In this document: positions 41,101-51,463 of the stretch, in pieces
Numbering within the stretch: position 1 is the stretch's first letter
Layout: the number at the start of each line of letters is the position of its first letter
NCBI GenBank assembly: GCA_947044365.1
Contig: OX345636.1
Coordinates: 30,834,466 to 30,898,465 of the forward strand
Length of the DNA stretch: 64,000 nt
Direction of reading: 5' to 3'
From: Petrosia ficiformis
Taxonomy: Eukaryota; Porifera; Demospongiae; Haplosclerida; Petrosiidae
The notes under the pieces: model-generated
Database searches by the model: none
Told to the model about the DNA's origin: nothing
Seen by the model: only the letters and a program-made list of their open reading frames with translations
Translations under genes and position numbers: made by a program

Positions 41101-44100
41101 GAGAAACCAGACATACTATAACTATAACTAAAAGTAGTAATTATTGTCAAACTAAAACAGCACTATAATTAATACATTTATAGAGATTGGGATCCAATAT
41201 GATACATTTTTTGATCATAGGTGAGAAAATGGAAATTTTGGGGAAGTGCTCGCCTTTAAACGCTCACTATTGTCAGGTATATCCACAACATTTTCAGTGG
41301 TCTGGTGGATAACAAGTATACATTTATTGTAGCAGTGCTATTGACCACCTCTCCAAAACTGGCTTTTACTTCATTTCAGTCTTGTTTTTAAAAGCTTGTT
41401 ATTCCAAGGTTATAAAATTTGAGTTGATGACAAACTAATAATACCATCAAAAGCAGCAAACTGGTTATTAAAAATTACACATGTAACCATTCTTTCCCAA
41501 TTTCTGAGTAATGATTATTGCTTCTTTTGACATTTGGGGTGTGTAGACCCTACTGCACTGACAATAGGCCTGAGTGATAAGCCAATTTTATGGACTGCTA
41601 AAAGTTTTCTAGAGCAGCCCATTCAATATCAGCTGTTAGGAAACCTATGTTGAAACACATAATTATATCATCTGCTTATATTGTAACAATCTTTTGTATT
41701 TTTAGGTTAATTTATGAGTAATTGTATGTGTATTCCAATGTCAAAATTCATGATGCGTATATGCATAGTGTTGTAAAATTGACGAAATTGTGTAATAAAC
41801 TTATTTATATACACACATCTGTACAATTGTATACACAGTTACAAGTTTAATGTTGTCTGATAGATATGATGACATTCAACAGAAGCAACAGACTTAATGT
41901 TATAAAATTGATACTACATGTATTATACATGTATTATACATGTACATGTGATTTCGTTTATATTTTGCACACAAATGTTAGGCTTGGGGTCAAATACTCT
42001 GTTCTCAATTAGGTTTTTTTCATTTAAAGAACTTGTGTTTATCAATATGTTATTAATTACTAGCTCATCATTATGTTACATAAATTGGAGTTAAACTTTA
42101 AGTCATAGCAGATGATGGCACAGAAATCAGTTTTTGAGACTAGACAAAAGTATTTGAAAAGTATTTAAATACATTTCAATGTATGTGTATTTGTATTTGA
42201 AACACATTTGTGCATGAAGTATTTGCATTTTGTATTTGTAATTGATATTTAAAAAGTATTTATATTTTGTATTTAAATGCTGTTGAATGTATTTGATCCC
42301 AAACCTGCACACAATAAATACTGTCACAACAAAAATGCAACGAAATATTCCTGTGATAACAGAGTATCTTCAATAGGTTTATTAATTTTAATGAAACAAT
42401 TTAGATAGTCTGTATGTTTTGTTATTACGGCAATGTTTGCAAGATTTAAATAGTTCAAGTTTGAAATCACTTACTTCATGTGAAATATGTTGTTTTTTTT
42501 GTTAGGAGTGTGAATAATGATCCATACAATTGTAATCCATTATGTCAAGGATATACTGGAGCTTTGGCATATTATCTTTGGTCTAAGGAGGAGGAAGGAC
42601 CCATAGAAAAGATGAATGCAAATTTGCCACCAATTGATGATGATGACACATGTAGCATCATTAGTGGGATTGAAGTCTATTCTCAGGTATGTTGCGAATT
42701 ATAATTGTAATGTGCAATAATAACATGCATAAAGTATTTTAATAATTATAGTTTAATTATAAAATAATTAACATTATGAATGCTGTAGAGCAGTGAATCA
42801 CTATAGAACCTCTGACAAAAGGATACTTCAAATTAAGGACACATCCATACTAAAGACACTTGTCTTTGTCCCAATGCAATATATTTGTGTATTAAATGAC
42901 CTTTAAACAAAGGACAACTCCATCAGGACACTTCCACTAGTCCCAAGATATCCTTTATAAGGAGGTTCCACTGTATTCAAATACTTGACTTGCTTGCTAG
43001 ATTTTACAACAACAGAATTGACAGCTTTACTGTGAAATAAGTGCAGTTACAATAATTATATCTCATAATAATTATAAAGAATGCATGACACTGTTTAGAG
43101 CAACATGTGAAGTTTTATTTAGTAGAATAATCATGTTAACCTGACCTCTTGATAGAGCTCCTATATAGAGCTCTCTATTATAGATGGATGTGTGAAAGAG
43201 ACTCACCAGGCACACACACAGTGTTACTTAACAGTGGTATTAATGCTTCATGTTGTTATGGCTAGTTTTAAAGGCAGGAATAACAGTAAATCAGTTGCTA
43301 AAAGTAATTTAAAATGTGCTGTGTTAAATGAAGTCTATAGATCTTACAGATTATCATCTGAACACAAATAATTCTCCCACTTCATTAATTATTATGTCTT
43401 GAATGTATTTAAGCTTAGTCAATAATATTGATACTGATTACTGTTCTTTTAAAGCTCTGTTGCAACAGTTGTCCTTTGAAAGTTCTTTTATATCCAGAAT
43501 ACCTGTTTTATTAAAAAAAGATTATGCAATATTGAAAGAAAAAACTGTTTTGTAATATTTTTAATGTGTGTTTTAATTGCAGAACGACAGTTCAAACTGT
43601 AGACTAATGATGAATCATTTCAGTCAACTTATGAAATTGCTCTCTGAGTCTGATGGTGTGTTTGATTATTTCATTTATACATATTGGCAGGTAAAAGTGT
43701 TTAGATAGATATTCTTTCACATCAGTTAATTTTGTCCACTGCTGAGTGCTTTTCAGTTATGCATAGTGAAATACATTTTGACTGACAAACTACATGTAAA
43801 CAGCCTACTCTAATTTAGGAGAATTTGTAGCCCTTTGCATATTATCTAGGTCTGTACTCGTGTACCTGTGAACTTTATTCTGAAACTTCCACAAATTATA
43901 GCTAATATCATTTACTCTCCATCAAATAGGCTTTAATACAGTATATTTATGTAGAGTTTAATGCACCATCAAAACAGAGTTTAGTTGTATTTATCTAAGC
44001 CTTAACAAAATGTTCTGTAGAAATTGAAGTAACTTCAATATCAATCAAATGCCAAATAAGACATAATACTGCTAGGAATAAAAGTGCATGTTGTATTCTC

Positions 44101-47100
44101 ATTAGTTTACATGATATGACAGTATTTTAAATTTAATGTAACTTGCAGTGTAGCAAATAATTTAAAAAGGATTATTATTATTGCTGAAGAGTATTTGAAA
44201 GAAAATTACCAGACATTTCAATTACTCTACAACAATCTTGTAACAGCTACTTATATATACCATACAGATATATGCATGCATACACACAAAACAAACACAT
44301 GTGCACATGACTAGAAAAGTGCACATGCACATATTTTAAAAACCTTGATAGCTCAGAATGGGGATAGTTATGGCATGCTCTGCTATAACAGATATATGCA
44401 TGCATACACACAAAATAAACACATGTGCACATGACTAGAAAAGTGCACATGCACATATTTTAAAAACCTTGATAGCTCAGAATGGGGATAGTTATGGCAT
44501 GCTCTGCTATAACAGATATATGCATGCATACACACAAAATAAACACATGTGCACATGACTAGAAAAGTGCACATGCACATATTTTAAAAACCTTGATAGC
44601 TCAGAATGGGGATAGTTATGGCATGCTCTGCTATAACAGATATATGCATGCATACACACAATATAAACACATGTGCACATGACTAGAAAAGTGCACAAGC
44701 ACATATTTTAAAAACCTTGAATGCTCAGAATGGGGATAGTTATGGCATGCTCTGCTATAACAGATATATGCATGCATACACACAAAATAAACACATGTGC
44801 ACATGACTAGAAAAGTGCACATGCACATATTTTAAAAACATTGAATGCTCAGAATCGGGATAGTTATGGCATGCTCTGCTATAACAAATATATGCATGCA
44901 TACACACAAAATAAACACATGTGCACATGACTAGAAAAGTGCACATGCACATATTTTTTAAAAAAACCTTGAATGCTCAGAATGGGGATAGTTATGGCAT
45001 GCTCTGCTATAACAGATATATGCATGCATACACACAAAATAAACACATGTGCACATGACTAGAAAAGTGCACATGCACATATTTTAAAAACCTTGAATGC
45101 TCAGAATGGGGATAGTTATGGCATGCTCTGCTATAACTATCATACATATATATACGTGCACACACACAAAATAAACACATGTGCACATGACTAGAAAAGT
45201 GCACATGCACATACTTGAAAAACCTCACAGTTAATGGTGATAGTTATGGCATGCTCTGCTATGCAGAAGCTGGTGCATTGTAGGTGGATAGAGTTCTCTT
45301 GTGTTCCTTCAAATGATGTATGACAGATGTTTTTGTTTGGCCAACATAATTATGTTACTGGTACAATCTTCTCAGAGTATATTGTGGACAACTCCAGTTC
45401 TTGATTCAGATGAAACATGATCTTTCACTTTTACTAAGATGTTATGGAGGTTTACTACTACTCAATTCTCAGGTTTTCAGCTGGAGAGTCAACAGTCCTT
45501 ACTGCTTCGAAGATGATCAAACTTCAATTTCTGTTTATCTTTGCAAGACATTGGGATCATGTTTAACTGCTTCATAATTATATTTTACTCTGAAGATCTT
45601 GGATAATATGTAGTGGCTCTTACACCTGTGGTTGAGCTGTTGCACATTATGGTGATATTTAATATATCACACACCTACGACAGTGTACTACTGCAATCTT
45701 GGCTATCATCATTACGTGCATGCTTTTGTTTTCCAAATATGTGTTGCGCACTTTTCTAGTCATGTGTACATGATTATTTTGTGTACATGCACATGTGTAT
45801 CTGTATAATGTAGCTATTTACTGTGTGTACCTTTCTATACCACTGATGAAGATTGCTATATCGAAATGTGTGGTAATCATGTTTTAATAAAACATTTGAA
45901 ATAAAGTTGTTCTGACAAGTGAATGACAAATCCTTGTGCATGAATACACCTAGTCAACCAAGCCTAAATACAATAATTAATATTATTCTTGAAACCGATT
46001 GAATTAATTAATATAATATTATTATTGTATTTAAAATAGTGATTGGTTAGCTGTATTGCTCAACTTTTCTTGTCTTGTTTTCGTATCCCAAAAATCAATA
46101 AGTAACAAGCTACTAATGTTTGTTTATCAACTGTAGGGTCTGATTAAATTGGAGAAGCTGCAAGAAGCATTTGAAATGTTAATGCAGTACAAAAGAAGAT
46201 TTCCTCATTCAATAAATTCTCACAGGTTACTTAATTTAGTATATGCATCATAATGTTCCAGCAGTAGATATAAGGATATGGAATATTAAATTTTATATAA
46301 AATATGACTTAAATACAATTATTATGTACATGTGATTTTGCATTAACCATCATAAAAGTGCAGTTTGATTTTTTTTTCCTATGAAAGTGCTTAAATCTTA
46401 AATTCAATTGAGCCCTAAATATTCGCAGGTAACATTTTCGCATTTTAACAATATTCAACTATTTCTCGATAAAAGTTTCATGTTAACTAAAAATGCTCTC
46501 ATGCGGCTGGCTTTTGCGGTCCATCACAAATTCATAGCCATCAAAAATTTAGGGCTATACAGTACTAATATTATAATGAACTTCGTATCACCTATGGAGT
46601 GGAGTGATGAAATGCATGAATGAATTTCCATTTTGAATGGTGTGAGTGTGACAAGCCATTGTAATTGGTTCATCACCATTAATGTTTATCAAATGGACAC
46701 TATAATTAAAAAACTATGGGTTTTTGGGTTTCCCAAAATAAATTCAGCAGTAGATTCTGACACATTTGACATGTATGTAATAAACAATAGCCTTTGTAAT
46801 GCTTTCCTTTGAAGCATGAGTTAAAGCTGAAAGTTTTGCTCTTCAGTAAATTACTATAGCATGTATATTGATATCATGAATATTTTTATGGCCCACAGAT
46901 CCATCCCTATGTTTGCTTGCCACTGGGTTGAATCTATGTATATTTATAAAAGAAAGCAGGAAGATTCAGAAAGAATGTAAAACTGCAAATAATACTAATA
47001 GCTGTTGTATATAGCAGAGAAAATGATGCATGAACTTTAACAAGTAAGTATAAGTTGTTGAGTTTCATGCATGAGGAAGTCATCATTTAGAACTTTGAAG

Positions 47101-50009
47101 GAGTACTTCAATTTCATTCAAAGATCTGTGTACTTAGACTGTAGTTAAACTTACTTCCTAAGCCCCAGTTTTCAAGTACACAGAAAGGTAGAGAAACCAG
47201 TCCCATCAGCAATGATTGATACATTGTCACTGCAAATTAATCACAGAGATATTATACTTTTTTCTCAATATGTCTTTCCAGCTATACCATGTGATTGCAT
47301 GTATTTTGTTTCACTTCATAGATATATACTTACCCACTGTAAGATGTACCTAGTTGTAGATGAAAATGAAACCACAGTATTTGATGTAAAAAATTCACTG
47401 GCACAACTTGATCCATCAAATCCTGAAGTACTCTCACTTGTTGAAAAGAATGGTATTCTCTCTAGCTAGCTAATTAATTTATTGTTATTATTGTTTATTA
47501 ACTATTCAATCGGGCCTTAATGTTCTTCTCAAGAAATGTTTCTTCTGTTCAAGAGTCACCACAATGAATACTGAAAACACATTATGAACCTTTATGCAAT
47601 GGTGATTTTTGCATTCATCCTTGTATTGTAGACATACATGTATTATAGTAATTTGTTATAGTATAGTTGTTGGCCAACAAATACTAATGTCAGATCTTGA
47701 GCTTCCCGATCATTCAATGTACTGTGTGATAGTGACTTTAATTGCCTTTGAATAATAAACATTTCTGTCACCATGTATAATAGAAACCTCTACTCTATTG
47801 TAATGCACTTTTGTACAGAAATAATTTTGGACATTACTCTAATTTGTGTAAGTATTTTTGGTAAAATAAGGGATTGCATAAACTGTGAAGTGATGATGAA
47901 ATACGTTGATTTATGTTAGTTTCGTCTCCAGCCACACCCCCATCGGGAAAAAAAAGAGAGTGTCCAGCACACTAAGTCAATTTTTTTGGCATTCCATACA
48001 GGATTCTGTCTGTCCAATCAAAATTAAGTATTTGTAAACATCACAGCTTGGAAAAATATGGCCAACTTACATTTGAATTACAAGTCATGAGCTGAAATGT
48101 CTGGTAATGCCTACAGATAAGTCTTAATAAATATATGTATTATACATACCTTTTGAGTAGTGAACCAGCAATTGCTAAAACTATTAGATTGTTCATCATC
48201 ATTTTTTTTCCTTTTTATATACATTTGTACCAATTAATTGCATTAATTGTCTGCTTTGTTCTAAGTCTTGGTACCCCCATCAATCTTGTGATTACATCAT
48301 AATAAAATTATGTAGGATAATTTGTTACAGAGTATACAGTTGGAATGCCAAGAAAATGGACTTAGTGCACCAGACACTCTTCGTCGTTTTACAATAGGGT
48401 GCAGCTGGGGATGAGACTAGATTTATGTAATGATCATAGAAATACTTCCTTCTGTATATTCTTGGCTATGTGTATTATCTCTCTAACAGGTATTCTCAGT
48501 TATCAAGACATGTTTACTATTATTGTGCGTTTCTTGGACTACCCTCATAATGGAAAAAATGCAACAGCATGGCATTACTTCCAAAAAATAAGGAAAAATT
48601 GGTGAGTTTGTTTTACATTCATATAGTGAATTGAGTAATAACTTTCTACATCACATAAATAATCGAGTTCTGTTTTTTAGTTATGTACCTAATAATTCAG
48701 GGTTTCATACAGAGGAGGGGAGGTGCACTGGGATCTCTCCCTCCCAGACGTAAAACTAATTATAATGATGTCATAATTACTTTTAAAAAAGATAATTAGT
48801 GGAATTAACATACAGTTACTACCTGCCAAAACCTGTTTGTTTAGTGAAATGCACATTATGTTCATGACCTCTCTTATAACTGGTATTTCATCCCATTAAT
48901 ATAACCTACCTTCATGGTTGCTTGATGAGTGATGAGGTATAGTATGTATCAACTTTCATGATATTTCACAGGTTTTATTTTCGCAAATGTTCTAACCACC
49001 CCTAGCTTAATTTCAATTCCAAAGTATTTAGAAAAGTAAAAACAACTATATGATTTCCTATTTGAGTTGCTCCTAGCTTGCTGCTCTGGTGGAATCTTTG
49101 CATATTGGCTTTTTTTGTGAACTCACTTGCTGCTAACTGCATTTGCTGTAACTTTTGATGATAGCACCATTTGATTCTCCTAAATGGTCCACTGGCTTAA
49201 ACTAGTAAAAAAAGAAACATACTAACATTGTTGAGAAAGTGATTGATAACTACGGTAACTGCCACTTGCAATACTTAATTTTGGGGTGTGGGGGTGGGCA
49301 AGTGCTTAATTTCACAATGCAGGCTTTTTCAGTGAATTTGTACCCTGTGAAAAGGTATGTTGTATTTACAGGATACCATTATCATTTATGGTTTACACAG
49401 AACAGTATAAAGTAAAGCAGAACATAAGAGTTATGAAGAAGCCATATTCTACCTGCTTACCAAATGCTACTAAACTGCAGTTATACCCATATTTGGTGTA
49501 TCCTATAAAGGGATGGGTGGGTACGCCTACTCATCACACGTATTACATTAGCTAACATTTAATATCATTCGTTCCGCTTGGTCAGAAAGTACAGAGAAAG
49601 GATGTTTTTTGCTAACACAGGATTTTGCCAAGAAAATGTGATGTTACTGATAATTCCTGATGATGCTACACATCATAAAAATGTATTAATATCTGTGTTG
49701 TTTGTCATAGAGAAGCGTTCTGTGATACTACATTTTAGATTACCACCACCTTAATGAAATTTGTCAGCAAAATACTAGGTATAATTATACACTTATCAGC
49801 CAGTATTAAAAATGCATCATTTTAACACTCATTAAGTAAACTATATTTTGTAATGTGATTCAATTAACTTTAAATCTCTTGTTCAGCTGTGCTATGAATT
49901 GTTGCTCTTATTGTTTTCATACAGGCCCGATTATGAAAAAAGTCCCCAGTGGTTGTGTAGGAAAAAATGGTGGATGAAACTGTACAAAGACAAATTATCA
50001 GTAGTGTAA
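26194..50009 (+). CDS. TAF1A: TAF1A-like subunit of RNA polymerase I factor SL1/TIF-IB (10 exons, 367 aa)
   Basis: Exons: 26194-26239, 27904-28079, 34674-34769, 36276-36355, 42506-42686, 43583-43690, 46137-46225, 47322-47452, 48490-48601, 49925-50009. All introns are GT-AG; the joined frame is open through all ten exons to TAA at 50007. In vertebrates the protein helps place TBP on rDNA promoters in the nucleolus. Family landmarks in order: LHHDFDQAGEIMDALC (res. 47-62), MEMTFFLLSHGHFDEALQNF (112-131), GYTGALAYYLWSKEE (148-162), a Pro/Asp-rich linker, DGVFDYFIYTYWQGL (217-231), FLDYPHNGKNATAWHYF and the RKKWW motif (352-356). The fold is TPR-like helical. The N-terminus is short, and the protein ends soon after RKKWW, about 80 residues shorter than vertebrate TAF1A. 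AATAAA lies at 50335. Start choice: exon 1 phase 1 matches exon 2 and no other ATG fits. Confidence 0.9.
26240..27903 (+). other. TAF1A intron 1
   Basis: 1664 bases. Contains a 74-base tandem duplication (27453-27587) and otherwise no recognisable element. Confidence 0.8.
27453..27587. repeat. 74-bp-period tandem duplication
   Basis: GCATGATTGTGGCCACACCC recurs 74 bases apart (27484, 27558), each copy preceded by (C/T)AAATT(C/T)ACA(G/A)TAAAA. Confidence 0.88.
29078..29140. repeat. Long (TA)n microsatellite
   Basis: About 31 uninterrupted TA units. Directly followed by CATAGTTCGAACCCGTGGGA and GGGATGGCC, the end of a MITE-like family. Confidence 0.97.
29740..30030 (+). repeat. Dispersed repeat family F, copy 1
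   Basis: Shares GTGTGTGTTACA, AAACAGTTTTGTGGCTTCAA, TCATGTG and AGCTAGAAATTG with 40688-40935 on the same strand. Its first part (GTGCAGAACC, CCACAAGTGT) also matches 37665-37730. Confidence 0.78.
30983..31094. mobile_element. Palindromic foldback MITE
   Basis: AGAGGATTTCAGTTGCAATT and its inverted partner form arms of about 50 bases (including TTCCGTTCCGTAA and CCACACCCT) around a TA-rich centre. Few mismatches, so young or conserved. Confidence 0.88.
31660..31960 (+). repeat. Dispersed repeat family E, two tandem degenerate units
   Basis: Unit 1 (31660-31800) is the complement of 22700-22930. Unit 2 (31850-31960) repeats the outline (GACTGCTAAACTTTGAACAC, CGCC, TTTTGCATCTATAGATTTCT). Confidence 0.65.
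32469..32730 (-). pseudogene. RecQ-like DEAH helicase, N-terminal fragment
   Basis: From ATG at 32730: a RecQ-type motif 0 and Walker A region (GFDKLRPKQEEIISAFHRGN, VLPTGYGKTLF) then VVVISPL, a stop, and in the next frame ALMEWVSQF, which corresponds to motif Ia. One frameshift at SPL/ALM and loss of everything downstream make it a pseudogene. It sits antisense in TAF1A intron 2. Confidence 0.8.
33220..33405 (-). repeat. tRNA-derived SINE, degenerate
   Basis: On the minus strand, TTGGTTAAAGTGCTGGTCTA resembles an A box and GGTTGCAGGATTGAGCCCC a decayed B box, followed by a tail region. The anticodon region reads like a tRNA body but no clean cloverleaf remains. Confidence 0.45.
34770..36275 (+). 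other. TAF1A intron 3
   Basis: 1506 bases, mostly occupied by the MITE at 35009-35581. Confidence 0.8.
35009..35581 (+). mobile_element. MULE-type MITE with 9-bp target duplication
   Basis: Ends TAGTGTCGTCCCCAG and CTGGGGATGAGAC are inverted repeats. Extended arms share TGCACCCACTACTGTGGA. The 9-base ACTGAACAT flanks both sides (35000-35008, 35582-35590). A perfect MARE lies at 35501-35513. Same family as 47917-48419 and 25370-25853. Confidence 0.88.
39475..39910. repeat. GC-headed repeat with 96-bp direct repeats
   Basis: Begins GGGCTCGCCGCGCCTACGCG and GTGGGCGAGTCTAGCAC. The block TAAGCGTCGATTTAAAGACT onward, about 96 bases, occurs at 39554 and again at 39814 with only a few differences. 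Confidence 0.8.
40688..40935 (+). repeat. Dispersed repeat family F, copy 2
   Basis: Parallel to 29815-30030: TAATAATGATTATTA, GTGTGTGTGTTACA, AACAGTTTTGTGGCTTCAAT, GCAGAAAGCTT. Confidence 0.78.
41980..42306. mobile_element. Small MITE with AGGCTTGGGG ends
   Basis: Left AGGCTTGGGGTCAAATAC pairs with right GTATTTGATCCCAAACCT. The interior is rich in GTATTTGTATTT and ATTTAAATAC words. A related AGGCT-ended unit lies at 55031-55786. Confidence 0.75.
44190..45965. mobile_element. Inverted-repeat element containing an internal satellite
   Basis: The left end (ATTACCAGACATTTCAATTA, ACAACAATCTTG) is inverted at the right (CATCAGTGGTATAG complement, CAATCTTC, ATTACCACACATTTCG). The right end extends to AGGCTTGGTTGACTAGG (complement, about 45960). 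A shorter copy of one end is at 55400-55690. The satellite unit's core GTGCACATGACTAGAAAAGT also occurs once, inverted, at about 45750, so the array grew from a sequence already in the element's arm. Confidence 0.8.
44265..45262. repeat. 124-bp satellite array, eight units
   Basis: Units begin CAGATATATGCATGCATACA at 44265, 44389, 44513, 44637, 44761, 44885, 45013 and a diverged one at about 45140. Each ends GGCATGCTCTGCTATAA. Units differ by one to a few bases. The serial short minus-strand ORFs are translations of the unit. Confidence 0.97.
46226..47321 (+). other. TAF1A intron 7
   Basis: 1096 bases. Carries one GGGATGGCC-family end, inverted, near 46885-46930 (CATCCCTATGTTTGCTTGCC). Confidence 0.7.
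47917..48419. mobile_element. MULE-type MITE with 9-bp target duplication, second copy
   Basis: Ends TAGTTTCGTCTCCAG and CTGGGGATGAGACTA; arms of about 75 bases continue with AGTGTCCAGCACACTAAGTC and its inverted partner. The 9-base GATTTATGT flanks both sides (47908-47916, 48420-48428). Lies in TAF1A intron 8, its right edge about 70 bases before the exon 9 acceptor. Confidence 0.9.
48602..49924 (+). other. TAF1A intron 9
   Basis: 1323 bases with no repeat or gene that I recognise. Confidence 0.6.
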
Positions 50010-50110
50010 TAATGAATACATAATTACATGACCAGGTCTGAGAAATCCAGGCTTAAGGATTAAAATTTCAAACATTTTTTTGTTTTACCTGAATAGAGCG
50101 TTAAGTTAGT

Positions 50111-50148
50111 TTAAATAACTTTGTCCCAATCGAGACAAAGTTATTTAA
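50111..50148 (+). other. Perfect 15-bp-stem hairpin in the TAF1A 3' UTR
   Basis: TTAAATAACTTTGTC, an eight-base loop CCAATCGA, then the exact complement, starting 102 bases after the TAF1A stop codon. It could be an RNA hairpin or a transposon footprint. Confidence 0.75.
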
Positions 50149-51013
50149 TTGTGTTTTTCTCAAAATGGAAGAGTAATAACTTTGACAGTTTACTTGCTTG
50201 TTGTGGCTTTGACTTTAAAATTAGTTTTGACTGTAATTCAATTCTGTAAATTTGCCTTAGCAGAGGCTGGCAAAGCACAGAGGACTCCAAGCCTCACTGA
50301 AGGTATCAATGCAAAGGTAGTACATAAGTAAAGCAATAAAACAGTGATTGCCAATGTAACCCGTGACCCTTTAATTATAATTCATAACCTCAGAGCTGGT
50401 CACATATTATTAACATCAAGGTTTCTTATGATAGTACACATAATATATACTGTGGAAAGTATTTTTATAATTATAATGTTATAAGCTCTCGATTTAGTGG
50501 TCTGTCTGCCAATTATAGCCACAATGATTGATTTTTTTTAATAAGAACTTTCAACAACATTATTGGACCAGGAAACATGCAATAGAGTATAATGTTTAAA
50601 ATTGTGCAAACATCCACTGAATGTTCATTGCTTCTTTGGAGCCAATGGACCAATATTTATTTTTAAAAATAGAAAAGCTACTTTCTGAACACTTTCCCAA
50701 CACGAGGGAAAATTGCTGTAGTTAATAATTTCTTTTTCTCAGTGGTATCTGACCATTTCATAATTAACCTAAAAATGATAATAATGAATAGCTTATATCC
50801 TATTAGCTGTGAGTGACTGTTTGGTGTTTTGAATGCTATTTCAACTAAATTGTTTGTAGAAATAGTAACAATTTACAAGTATATAGACTTGGTGAATATT
50901 GTTGATTACCATTAAGGGTATTATGTGTGTGTTGTTTCATGCACATCATAAACTTTATACTTGCATGACTACTTGTAAATTAGTAATAGTTAGAACACAC
51001 TTTACCGTGATTA

Positions 51014-51138
51014 CGTGTTTTAATGTAGCACGAGGGCGGGTCAATAAAGGTCGAGTTTACATAATGCACGAGCCGAAGGCGAGTGCGTTATGTAAACGAG
51101 ACGTTTATTGACCGCCCAAGTGCTACATTGAAACACAC
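51014..51138. mobile_element. Foldback MITE with GAGCCGAAGGCGAG centre
   Basis: GTGTTTTAATGTAGCACGAG pairs with CAAGTGCTACATTGAAACAC over arms of about 55 bases. The centre resembles the CCCGAGGGCAAGG core of 19773-19863 and 59694-59800. Confidence 0.85.
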
Positions 51139-51463
51139 GATGCACTGTCAAGTGTGTTCCAAGTGATTTATTGACAATCTGGTGAACTACCACTGTTGTT
51201 GAAGCAGCTTCGTTAGTAGAGGTGAGCAAAGTGTGCAATAACTATTTATTGCATGCAAAGTGTGCAATAAGTGATTTAATGGTCAATCACGTGACGAAAT
51301 ATCTGCACTCTGATTGGCCACAGGTCACATGATCAGCAATAATTATAATTATTCATGGCTGTGTAGATGTAATGCCTGTCTACAAATCCCCTATAATTAT
51401 TGATGATGTTACTGAACAACAGAATGTTCATATCAACTATGTTAAAAAAAATTCAAAATAAAA

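Larger units (their letters stand above)
36356..42505 (+). other. TAF1A intron 4, repeat-rich
   Basis: 6150 bases. Includes a GC-headed element with direct repeats (39475-39910), family F repeat copy 2 (40688-40935) and a small MITE (41980-42306). Weak ORFs at 36534-36937 and 37498-37745 have no homology I recognise. Confidence 0.75.
43691..46136 (+). other. TAF1A intron 6, satellite-bearing
   Basis: 2446 bases. Nearly all of it is the composite element described at 44190-45965. Confidence 0.8.
50010..51463. other. Convergent intergenic region between TAF1A and the ARH3 gene
   Basis: Contains the two 3' UTRs. TAF1A polyadenylation hexamer AATAAA at 50335-50340; the first minus-strand AATAAA for the ARH3 gene is at 51245-51250. 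A hairpin (50111-50148) and a foldback (51014-51138) lie between. The short plus-strand ORF at 50149-50331 has no homology I recognise. Confidence 0.7.

Noticed and set aside
44247..45228. Series of near-identical 65-73 codon minus-strand ORFs
   Set aside because: They are translations of the 124-base satellite unit, which has no stop in that frame; there is no start context or homology.
44265..45262. Regularly spaced repeats resembling a CRISPR array
   Set aside because: The whole 124-base unit repeats without variable spacers, and the genome is eukaryotic.
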